64,000 nt of DNA from contig JAEUUI010000007.1 in NCBI GenBank assembly GCA_016786585.1, positions 124,001-188,000 of the forward strand, written 5' to 3'. Position numbers and translations under genes: made by a program. The notes under the pieces were generated by a model, which did no database searches, was not told the origin of the DNA, and saw only the letters and a list, made by a program, of their open reading frames with translations. This DNA comes from Cyclobacteriaceae bacterium (GTDB lineage: Bacteria > Bacteroidota > Bacteroidia > Cytophagales > Cyclobacteriaceae). Positions 1 through 7,275 of the stretch are shown here, piece by piece; positions within the stretch are counted from its first letter, which is position 1; every line of letters begins with the position of its first letter.

Positions 1-1784
1 GGGCGTTTTGGATCTTGTAAACCCGCGCGACTTCTGCGCACGGCATCGCTCAATGCCTGGATTGCCTCTTCCTGACCTGCGACGCGTTTACCAAGCTCCT
101 CTTCGAGATGTAACAGCTTATCGCGATCACTTTGCAGCATCTTCGAAACCGGTATGCCGGTCCACTTGGCTACAACTTCTGCAATGTCTTCACTGTCAAC
201 TTCCTCTTTCAGAAGCGATTTCTCGCCCTGCATATCTTTCATCTGCTGCTGAAATTCGTTCAGCCGTTTTTCAGCTTCTGTGATTTTTCCGTATCGAATC
301 TCTGCCACTTTACCATAATCACCAGCCTTCTCGGCCTGCTCAGCTTCAAACTTCAGCTTGTCAATTGCTTCTTTTTCTTTCTGGATGCCGTGAACAACGC
401 CTTTCTCGCTTTCCCACTTCGCTTTAAGTGAGTTGCGTTCTTCGGAGAGTTCAGCAATTTCTTTATTCAGCAAAGTTTCTTTGCCTTTGTCCTTCTCCCT
501 GCGGATTGCTTCACGCTCGATTTCGAGTTGCATAATCTTGCGATTCAGCTCATCAAGTTCTTCGGGCAATGAATCCATTTCAAGGCGCAGCTTTGCTGCT
601 GCTTCATCCATCAGGTCGATTGCTTTGTCGGGAAGAAAACGGTCGCTGATGTAACGGCTCGAAAGCTCCACTGCAGAAATTACTGCATCGTCTTTAATGC
701 GTACACCATGGTGCAACTCGTACTTATCTTTTATCCCGCGAAGGATGGAAATTGAATCCTCGACAGAAGGTTCATCAACCATTACCGCCTGGAATCTGCG
801 TTCGAGCGCTTTGTCTTTTTCTACATACTTCTGATACTCTTTTAAGGTTGTTGCACCGATTGTATGAAGCTCACCGCGAGCCAAAGCCGGCTTCAGCAGG
901 TTTGCTGCGTCCATTGCACCTTCACCGCCACCGGCACCAATTAGCGTATGGATCTCATCAATAAAGAGGATGATCTGTCCGTTCGAGTCGGTCACTTCTT
1001 TGATAACCGCTTTCAAACGTTCTTCAAACTCACCTTTATATTTTGCACCCGCCACGAGTAAGCCCATGTCGAGCGATACCAGAATTTTATCTTTCAGATT
1101 TTCAGGAACGTCTCCATCAACAATCCGTTGCGCCATGCCTTCTACAATCGCAGTTTTACCCACGCCAGGTTCACCCAGCAGAATCGGGTTGTTCTTCGTT
1201 CTGCGCGACAGAATTTGCAACACGCGCCTGATTTCTTCATCGCGACCGATTACCGGGTCGATCTTGCCGTTTTTTGCCAGATCGTTCAAATTTTTGGAAT
1301 AGCGTTCAAGTGATTTATACTTCGCTTCCGCGTTTTGATCGGTAACTTTTGAACCGCCACGTAGTTCTTTGATCGCTTTTATCAAACCGGCACGTTCAAA
1401 GCCTGCGTCCTTTAAGATGTTAGATACTTTGTCTTTGGTCGCGAGTAATGCCAGCAACAAGTGTTCAACCGAAATATACTCGTCTTTGAATTCACGCAAC
1501 TCTTTTTCTGCGTTTTGCAGAACCTGGTTGGTTGTGTTTGATAAATACGGTTGCTGCCCGCTTACATGCGGATAAGAATTTAAAATCTCGTCAAGCTTGT
1601 TTACGAGGATAGTCTCGTTCACGTTAAGCTTTTTGAATACGTAGTTCGATACGTTTTCATCAACTTCCAGGATCGCTTTCAGCAAATGACCGGGTTCAAT
1701 TGCCTGTTGCTGTTTGCTCATGGCAATCTCGGCCGACTTTTGTAAAGCCTCCTGCGACTTAATTGTAAATTTTTCGAAGTTCAT
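1..1784 (-). CDS. clpB: ATP-dependent chaperone ClpB (3' part missing at window edge)
   Basis: ClpB is an AAA+ disaggregase that pulls polypeptides out of aggregates together with DnaK. I translated the minus strand from ATG at 1784 and obtained about 594 residues without a stop. They include the N-terminal Clp repeat domain ([14 protein letters not shown] start), the first nucleotide-binding domain with Walker A GEPGVGKT and Walker [12 protein letters not shown], and a long charged middle coiled-coil region. The frame ends at [11 protein letters not shown], the entry to the second ATPase domain. The second ATPase domain lies beyond position 1. It is divergent from the glycogen synthase gene, with about 120 bp between them. 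I saw no CIRCE-type heat-shock operator there. Confidence 0.96.
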   Translation of the reverse strand, partial: MNFEKFTIKSQEALQKSAEIAMSKQQQAIEPGHLLKAILEVDENVSNYVFKKLNVNETILVNKLDEILNSYPHVSGQQPYLSNTTNQVLQNAEKELREFKDEYISVEHLLLALLATKDKVSNILKDAGFERAGLIKAIKELRGGSKVTDQNAEAKYKSLERYSKNLNDLAKNGKIDPVIGRDEEIRRVLQILSRRTKNNPILLGEPGVGKTAIVEGMAQRIVDGDVPENLKDKILVSLDMGLLVAGAKYKGEFEERLKAVIKEVTDSNGQIILFIDEIHTLIGAGGGEGAMDAANLLKPALARGELHTIGATTLKEYQKYVEKDKALERRFQAVMVDEPSVEDSISILRGIKDKYELHHGVRIKDDAVISAVELSSRYISDRFLPDKAIDLMDEAAAKLRLEMDSLPEELDELNRKIMQLEIEREAIRREKDKGKETLLNKEIAELSEERNSLKAKWESEKGVVHGIQKEKEAIDKLKFEAEQAEKAGDYGKVAEIRYGKITEAEKRLNEFQQQMKDMQGEKSLLKEEVDSEDIAEVVAKWTGIPVSKMLQSDRDKLLHLEEELGKRVAGQEEAIQALSDAVRRSRAGLQDPKR

Positions 1785-1908
1785 ATGTTTTGCTCTCGCG
1801 ACTATGACATCAAAACGTAATCCATAGCGCTTAAACTCCCCGAATCAGAAATTTTGACATTTATTTTGATAGATTTAGCTGGTAAAAACGGCCATTCTGG
1901 CTTATAAA

Positions 1909-3732
1909 ATGTCAAAAAAGGGAGCACAGGTAGCGAAGCAATTTCCCAACGCATTAGTTGTGGAAGCTGCGTGGGAGGTTTGTAATCAGGTTGGAGGAAT
2001 TTACACGGTGATCCGTTCCAAAGCGCCCTGTATGGTTGATTACGCGGGTGGTAACTACTGTATGATCGGACCGTACGTAAACCGGAATATTCAGGCCGAG
2101 CTGGAACCGCTGGATGATGCACAAGATATATTCGGACAGGCCGCGGCCGCGTTGCGAAAGAAAGGCTACGATGTGCAATATGCCACCTGGTTGATTACCG
2201 GTAAACCGCGCGTTGTATTATTGAATCCGAATGCTGTTCAGGATAAAGCACTGAACGTTGTTAAGTATTTACTCTGGAAGAATCATTCCATCGGCACACC
2301 AACGCAGCATGCACTGATTGATCAGGTGGTTGCCTTCAGTTATTTAACCAAGCTGTTTTTTGATGAGCTTGTAGCGCTCGCGCCTGCTGATCAGCGTATC
2401 ATTGGCCACTTTCATGAATGGATGGCGGGTTTGCCGATCCTTGATATGAAGAAAGAAAAGATGCGCGTGAAAACGGTGTTCACCACGCACGCCACGCAGT
2501 TGGGAAGGCATCTGGCCATCAACTCGCCATTGTTTTATGCGCACCTGCCGTTTTTCAACTGGCGCGATGAGGCGAAAAAATTTGGTGTTGAGTCGGAAGC
2601 AAGTATTGAATATGCCTGCGCTCAAAATGCAGACGTGCTCACCACGGTAAGTGAAGTTACTGCCCGCGAATGCAAGCATTTGCTCAAACGAAAACCGGAA
2701 GTAATTCTACCGAACGGGTTGAACATCGAGCGGTTTGAGGCGTTGCATGAGTTTCAGAACCTGCACTTGCGCTACAAGGAAGAGATTCACGAGTTCGTGA
2801 TGTCGCACTTTTTTCATTCCTATTCATTTGATCTGAACAAAACGATATACCTGTTTACATCCGGCCGGTACGAATACAAGAACAAAGGCTTTGACCTGAC
2901 GCTTGAGGCATTGAGTCGCCTGAATCAGCGCCTGAAAAAGGAAAAGGCTGATCTTACGGTGGTCATGTTCTTTGTGACGAAACGTGACTTCTACAGCATT
3001 AAACCGGAAGTATTGCAGGCGATGGCGATGATGCAGGAAATCTCGCAGACATGCGATGCCATTGAAAAGCAGATTGGCAAAAAACTTTTTTACGAAAGCA
3101 CTACACGTACCGACAATCAGCTTCCAAATCTGAACGAGTTTGTAGATGAATACTGGAAATTGCGTTACCGCAGAACCATCCAGGCGTGGAAGACAAAAAC
3201 AAACCCCGCAGTGGTTACGCATAACCTCATAAATGAATCGCAGGACGATATCTTACAGTACCTGACTGCGCACAAGTTGCTGAACAGTCCAAAAGATCCC
3301 GTGAAGATTGTTTATCACCCGGACTTTATCACTACCAGCAGTCCGTTATTCGGGATGGAATATCACCAGTTTGTTCGGGGTTGTCACCTGGGTGTGTTCC
3401 CGAGCTACTATGAGCCGTGGGGATATACTCCTTTGGAATGTATGGCAAGCGGTGTTCCGTCTATTACCAGTGACCTGTCGGGTTTTGGCGATTACCTGTT
3501 GCGGCATTTGCCGGAACACGATCAGTATGGCTTGCATGTAATTGAGCGCGGCAAGCGCACGTTCGAATTTTCCGCAAACCAGCTTACGGAGGTCATGTAC
3601 AAATTTGTGAACCAGTCGAGGCGTGAGCGTATCATGCAGCGGAACAATGTGGAAAATAACTCGTCACTGTTCGATTGGTCGAACCTGATCAAGCATTATA
3701 AAGAAGCTTATCAGCTGGTGTTGAAAGGTTGA
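1909..3732 (+). CDS. GT3-family (eukaryote-type) glycogen synthase
   Basis: This 607-residue protein is a glycosyltransferase that elongates glycogen from a nucleotide-sugar donor in the cytoplasm. The N-terminal stretch EAAWEVCNQVGGIYTVIRSK, the middle GRYEYKNKGFDLTLEALSRL and the C-terminal SYYEPWGYTPLECMASG followed by SDLSGFG match the animal/fungal glycogen synthase family GT3, not the GT5 GlgA usual in bacteria. GT3 enzymes are known in Bacteroidota, so the gene is not by itself evidence of recent transfer. The donor (UDP- or ADP-glucose) cannot be decided from sequence alone. The stop codon directly abuts the stop of a small convergent gene. Confidence 0.92.
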   Translation: MSKKGAQVAKQFPNALVVEAAWEVCNQVGGIYTVIRSKAPCMVDYAGGNYCMIGPYVNRNIQAELEPLDDAQDIFGQAAAALRKKGYDVQYATWLITGKPRVVLLNPNAVQDKALNVVKYLLWKNHSIGTPTQHALIDQVVAFSYLTKLFFDELVALAPADQRIIGHFHEWMAGLPILDMKKEKMRVKTVFTTHATQLGRHLAINSPLFYAHLPFFNWRDEAKKFGVESEASIEYACAQNADVLTTVSEVTARECKHLLKRKPEVILPNGLNIERFEALHEFQNLHLRYKEEIHEFVMSHFFHSYSFDLNKTIYLFTSGRYEYKNKGFDLTLEALSRLNQRLKKEKADLTVVMFFVTKRDFYSIKPEVLQAMAMMQEISQTCDAIEKQIGKKLFYESTTRTDNQLPNLNEFVDEYWKLRYRRTIQAWKTKTNPAVVTHNLINESQDDILQYLTAHKLLNSPKDPVKIVYHPDFITTSSPLFGMEYHQFVRGCHLGVFPSYYEPWGYTPLECMASGVPSITSDLSGFGDYLLRHLPEHDQYGLHVIERGKRTFEFSANQLTEVMYKFVNQSRRERIMQRNNVENNSSLFDWSNLIKHYKEAYQLVLKG

Positions 3733-3897
3733 TCAAAGCAATCTGTATAACAGCGCGATTATAATCAGTACCAATAACGCAATTGCTATCCAGCGCCTTC
3801 CACCTCCCGTGGGCGTAAACTCGTAGCCGCAAATCGGGCAAATACGGCTGCCCGTATCAACTTCCATCGCGCAGGCCGGGCACTCTTTCTTCTTCAT
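3733..3897 (-). CDS. Small zinc-ribbon, single-TM membrane protein (54 aa)
   Basis: Reading the minus strand from ATG at 3897 gives a 54-residue protein. Residues C6-PA-C9 and C20-PI-C23 form a rubredoxin-type zinc ribbon with the knuckle ICPICGYEF. Two arginines follow, then one strongly hydrophobic helix (about residues 36 to 50) ending in YRLL. The layout, an N-terminal zinc ribbon and a C-terminal membrane anchor, suggests a cytoplasmic zinc knuckle tethered to the inner membrane. Its stop lies exactly next to the stop of the convergent glycogen synthase gene, and there is no other gene in the interval. No specific function is known to me. Confidence 0.75.
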   Translation of the reverse strand: MKKKECPACAMEVDTGSRICPICGYEFTPTGGGRRWIAIALLVLIIIALLYRLL

Positions 3898-4037
3898 CAA
3901 TCAAAAGTGGGAAGTTATTTCCACGATTTCCACACGTGTCACACCATTTTGTTGAATCTATACCCGTCCAATCTTCTAAAAACGCAATTTTTCGCGTGGT
4001 CTGATAGTTGCCAACATACCAACGAAATCAATCGATT

Positions 4038-4469
4038 ATGGCAACGACAACACTGGACAGAGATAACATGACGGGCAAAAATCATGAGGGACATTATGCA
4101 AACACCCCTGTGAAATACCTGACATCGTCTTCCATTATTGGCGATAAAGTTTACAATAATCTGGACGAAAATCTTGGTGAAATCCGTGAGATTATGGTGA
4201 ATCTTCAGGATGGTCGCATCGAATACGTTGTGGTTGAATTCGGAGGATTTTTGGGAATTGGCGAAAAATACTTCGCAGTTCCATTTAAAGCACTAACAAT
4301 TGATACAAGCCGTCACGCCTTTATTTTGAATCAGAAAAAGGAAGTTCTTGAAAATGCTCCAGGCTTCGACAAGAATCACTGGCCTGAAACAAACTCGCAC
4401 GTGATGGAAAAGACATATAACTACTGGGGGAGCTTTATGGGACCTAATACCGGTTCAGAGCCGTATTAA
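4038..4469 (+). CDS. PRC-barrel domain protein
   Basis: The product has 143 residues from this start; an upstream in-frame ATG at 4008 would add ten residues of no recognisable character. The stretch SSIIGDKVYNNLDENLGEIREIMVNLQDGRIEYVVVEFGG is a PRC-barrel, a small beta-barrel found in RimM and in photosynthetic reaction centre H subunit, here as a stand-alone stress-type protein. The downstream part (FLGIGEKYFAVPF) continues the barrel. No signal peptide is seen, so it is probably cytoplasmic. The exact role is unknown. A terminator-like hairpin follows the gene. Confidence 0.8.
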   Translation: MATTTLDRDNMTGKNHEGHYANTPVKYLTSSSIIGDKVYNNLDENLGEIREIMVNLQDGRIEYVVVEFGGFLGIGEKYFAVPFKALTIDTSRHAFILNQKKEVLENAPGFDKNHWPETNSHVMEKTYNYWGSFMGPNTGSEPY

Positions 4470-4491
4470 TCTACAGGTATCCTATAAAGCA

Positions 4492-4530
4492 GAAAAGCTC
4501 AGCTCCGTCAGGACTGGGCTTTTCATTTTT
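4492..4530 (+). terminator. Intrinsic terminator after the PRC-barrel gene
   Basis: The arms GAAAAGC-CAG and CTG-GCTTTTC pair around a short loop and are followed by a T-rich run. It sits about 25 bp after the stop of the PRC-barrel gene and just before the end of the convergent DoxX-like gene, so it may serve both strands. Confidence 0.6.
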
Positions 4531-4550
4531 ATAAGGAGTTTGGTTTGATC

Positions 4551-4964
4551 TTATGTCAACAGGATTTTCGCATCGAAAATACTTTGATAATTTTTCCGGT
4601 ATGCCCAAAACAAGAACACGTGCAACACTACGATCAATATTGCGATCGACACGTTGGCCGGAGCCAAAAACAAGTGAAACAACAGAATGTTCAGGCTAAT
4701 GGGTGCCAGTATAATTAAGGATAAGGGTGTTAGAAAATTCAGCAGAAGGAATCCGCCTAACAGCACTTCCAGTCCCTTCACCATGGGAAAGAAATATCCC
4801 GCCTGAAACAATCCGCCTAAAAAACTTTCCGCGGCTCCCGGCTGAGCCGGTGGCGGAGGTGTGGGCAGATAATGAAGAAAGAAATTCAGTCCGAAGAACA
4901 GATAAATGAGTCCAAGTAACGAGCGTGTTACGGTGGTTGCGATAGTTTTTATTTTTGATGACAT
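4551..4964 (-). CDS. DoxX-like four-helix membrane protein
   Basis: This 137-residue protein is almost entirely hydrophobic, with four predicted membrane helices (about residues 11-30, 53-75, 78-98 and 105-122). The opening IATTVTRSLLGLIYLFFGLN and the size resemble the DoxX/DoxD family of inner-membrane proteins. It lies 35 bp downstream of the flavin oxidoreductase gene on the same strand, in a likely arsR-like/OYE/doxX operon. A role in redox or electrophile response is suggested by context only. Confidence 0.65.
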   Translation of the reverse strand: MSSKIKTIATTVTRSLLGLIYLFFGLNFFLHYLPTPPPPAQPGAAESFLGGLFQAGYFFPMVKGLEVLLGGFLLLNFLTPLSLIILAPISLNILLFHLFLAPANVSIAILIVVLHVFLFWAYRKNYQSIFDAKILLT

Positions 4965-4999
4965 GATGATTCAGTTTTAGAAAAGTTGGGGGGTTGTTT

Positions 5000-6103
5000 T
5001 TAGGCACTTAAAAGCTCTTCTTCAAATACAGGATAGTCAGTATACCCTTTTGCATCATTTGAGTATAAGGTTCTTGAATCAAGCTTAATATTGAGCGGAA
5101 GATTTTTATGGAACCGATTTACCAGGTCGGGGTTCGTAATGAACGGTCTGCCAAACGACACGAGGTCTGCAATTCCCGATTGAATTGCTTCTTCAGCACT
5201 GAAGAGCGTATGACCACCGGAGATCATCAATGTGTTCGCGAATTTTTTACGAATCACCTCTTTTACCAGATTGATTACTTCCGGTTTGTTCCCGGTACTC
5301 TGATCGTTGATGTGCAGGTATGCAATCTGAAGTTTGTCAAGTTCTTCCGCCAGGTAGCTGTACATGACGTCAACACCCGGGTAGTTTTGAATGTAGTTAT
5401 TGGTTCCAAAGGGCGACAACCGGATAGCAGTTTTATCGCTTCCGATTGCATCGGCCACTTCTTTCACAACTTCCAACACAAACCTTGCACGATTTTCAAC
5501 TCCGCCACCGTAGTTGTCGGTGCGCTGGTTGGTATGAGGCGACAGAAACTGCTCGAGCAGGTAGCCATTGGCTGCATGAAGTTCAACTCCATCGAAGCCG
5601 GCTTCAATCGCATTTTTTGCAGCGTGTACAAATTCGCGCTTAGCTTCCAGCAATTGTTCGCCAGTCAGTGCTTTGGCGGGTGTATAGGGCACCATGCCAT
5701 CACGGTCGGTCCAGATTTCGCCGGGTAACGGCACGGCTGATGGGGCGAGTACCGTTGCGCCTTCCGGCAGATTCAGTGCATGGCTTACGCGACCGGTGTG
5801 CATCAGCTGAACAAAGATTTTTCCACCGTTTTTATGCACAGCAGATGTAACTTTTTTCCAACCCTTCACCTGATCGGCTGAAAATATTCCGGGGATGCGT
5901 GCATAGCCAAGTCCGTTGGGCGATGGAGAAGTTCCTTCCGTTATGATCAGGCCGGCGGATGCGCGCTGCGCATAGTATTCGGCAATCAATTCGTTGGGAA
6001 TGTTATTTAATGCGCGACTGCGCGTCATAGGCGCCATCACGATGCGATTCTGTAATTCGGTGCTGCCGAGCTGGTAAGCGGTTAGTGCGGGTTTTGAACT
6101 CAT
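5000..6103 (-). CDS. Old yellow enzyme-type alkene reductase (NADH:flavin oxidoreductase)
   Basis: This 367-residue FMN enzyme reduces activated C=C bonds (enones, nitro compounds, maleimides) with NAD(P)H. The family marks are the opening NRIVMAPMTRSRA, the substrate-binding HAANGYLLEQFLSP, NQRTDNYGG just after it, and the late phosphate-binding SFGRPFITNPDLV. The length is normal. It is downstream of an ArsR-family regulator gene on the same strand and is separated from it by 153 bp holding a short palindrome, so regulation by that protein is likely. Which electrophile is the natural substrate cannot be told. Confidence 0.93.
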   Translation of the reverse strand: MSSKPALTAYQLGSTELQNRIVMAPMTRSRALNNIPNELIAEYYAQRASAGLIITEGTSPSPNGLGYARIPGIFSADQVKGWKKVTSAVHKNGGKIFVQLMHTGRVSHALNLPEGATVLAPSAVPLPGEIWTDRDGMVPYTPAKALTGEQLLEAKREFVHAAKNAIEAGFDGVELHAANGYLLEQFLSPHTNQRTDNYGGGVENRARFVLEVVKEVADAIGSDKTAIRLSPFGTNNYIQNYPGVDVMYSYLAEELDKLQIAYLHINDQSTGNKPEVINLVKEVIRKKFANTLMISGGHTLFSAEEAIQSGIADLVSFGRPFITNPDLVNRFHKNLPLNIKLDSRTLYSNDAKGYTDYPVFEEELLSA

Positions 6104-6220
6104 AGCCAGTATTGATTAAGTGATATATTTAAATGTTTCGATTGATTTTTGAGCGTTAAAGCCTTTTTCAGGGCTTCTATCAAGTAAGACGCGAACGGCT
6201 TATTTTTAGTTCATTGATAC

Positions 6221-6236
6221 ATTGAAATTCTTCAAT
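6221..6236. promoter_or_regulatory. Candidate operator palindrome upstream of the OYE gene
   Basis: ATTGAA-ATTC-TTCAAT is a perfect 6+6 inverted repeat between the ArsR-family gene and the oxidoreductase gene. It lies where a promoter for the latter would be. Binding by the neighbouring regulator is inference. Confidence 0.35.
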
Positions 6237-6256
6237 ATATTTTTTCAAAAATTTTT

Positions 6257-6541
6257 TCAGGTGAATTTGAGTGCCCCGATAGACGCGGTGTAATCCTTCA
6301 AAACCTTCTCGTTCAGGTTGTATTTGTGATTTCTGCCTTCTTTTTCGGGTTCGATAAGGCCTGCCTCGATGAGCACCTTAATATGATGGCTGACAGAAGG
6401 CTGCGCCAAATCACTTTCTTCCTGGATATCGGAACAAGCGCCACAGCCACCTTTTTTTGAAATGTGCTGTAAAATCTTGAGCCGGTTCGTATCGCCCAAG
6501 GCTTTTGAAATTTTTTCGATCTGTTTCGCGGTTAATGCCAT
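6257..6541 (-). CDS. ArsR-family winged-helix transcriptional regulator
   Basis: This 94-residue protein has the ArsR fold: IEKISKALGDTNRLKILQHI at the start, recognition helix SQPSVSHHIKVL-like (AQPSVSHHIKVLIEAG) and the wing EKEGRNHKYNLNE. A CGAC motif near residues 33 to 36 (GGCGACSD) puts two cysteines close together, so thiol or electrophile sensing is plausible. Its genomic position upstream of the enone reductase supports repressor control of that gene. It is a normal length for the family. Confidence 0.88.
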   Translation of the reverse strand: MALTAKQIEKISKALGDTNRLKILQHISKKGGCGACSDIQEESDLAQPSVSHHIKVLIEAGLIEPEKEGRNHKYNLNEKVLKDYTASIGALKFT

Positions 6542-6700
6542 TGTATTGATCGATGCAAATATATCAGTCGGTTATGATACGTGAAACAGCTAGTAAAAGT
6601 TCCGGTTCGTCTTGCAGGCGACAATCAGGCGGAAATCCCATAAAACTAAATCCGCCTGAGGGTTGTTTACCGTATATTGATCATAGTAAAACCGATCACT

Positions 6701-7219
6701 ATGCGAAATTTTGGTAAAATTGGATTAATGCTTGCTGTAGGATTGCTTGCCGCATGTTCAGGCAACAGCCAGAATAAACCGGCAACTCCTCAAAAAGAAG
6801 AAAAAGCTATGGAAAACAAACTTGAGATAAACCGCACAGAAGAAGAGTGGAAAAAAATTCTGACTCCTGAACAATACTACGTGCTTCGTGAAAAGGGAAC
6901 TGACCGTCCGTTCTCCGGAAAATTTTATCTGCACAAAGACAAGGGAATGTATAAATGTGCAGCCTGCGGTAACGAATTGTTTACTTCTGATATGAAGTTC
7001 GATTCAAATTGCGGATGGCCCAGCTTTGACCGCGAGATCGAGGGCGGAAAAATCAAGCAAGTGCGCGACACTTCACATGGAATGATTCGCACCGAGATAT
7101 TGTGTGCGAAATGCGGATCGCATTTAGGTCACATTTTTGATGACGGTCCAACTGTTACAGGACAGCGCTATTGCGTGAATTCAACTTCCATCTCGTTCGA
7201 GGCGGAAAACAAAAAATAA
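6701..7219 (+). CDS. msrB: Peptide-methionine (R)-S-oxide reductase, lipoprotein form
   Basis: This enzyme reduces the R form of methionine sulfoxide in proteins. I chose the ATG at 6701 because it gives a clean lipoprotein signal (MRNFGKIGLMLAVGLLAAC, lipid Cys at residue 19); an ATG at 6677 would add eight residues before it. The zinc cysteines are C86/C89 (CAAC) and C135/C138 (CAKC). The catalytic Cys is C158 in RYCVNSTSISF, and a further Cys lies at 104 (SNCGWPSF). The lipidation signal predicts action in the periplasm or on the membrane surface. Confidence 0.95.
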   Translation: MRNFGKIGLMLAVGLLAACSGNSQNKPATPQKEEKAMENKLEINRTEEEWKKILTPEQYYVLREKGTDRPFSGKFYLHKDKGMYKCAACGNELFTSDMKFDSNCGWPSFDREIEGGKIKQVRDTSHGMIRTEILCAKCGSHLGHIFDDGPTVTGQRYCVNSTSISFEAENKK

Positions 7220-7234
7220 ATTCCCGTTAAACGG

Positions 7235-7262
7235 GTAGAGGCGCAACATCTTGCGCCTCTAC
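7235..7262. repeat. Intergenic palindromic repeat, GTAGAGNCG type
   Basis: Perfect inverted repeat GTAGAGGCGCAA-CATC-TTGCGCCTCTAC located just after msrB. The arms belong to a family seen twice more in this window (10304-10331 and a diverged copy at 26563-26614). It can also act as a terminator between the convergent genes, but there is no long T run. A smaller hairpin CCCGT-TAA-ACGGG lies directly before it. Confidence 0.7.
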
Positions 7263-7275
7263 GTGTTTATGGGGA

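Noticed and set aside
1785-1908. Heat-shock (CIRCE) operator upstream of clpB
   Set aside because: I searched for TTAGCACTC-N9-GAGTGCTAA-type repeats and found none.
5108-5728. 206-codon plus-strand open frame
   Set aside because: It lies entirely opposite the well-supported oxidoreductase gene and has no protein-like motifs.
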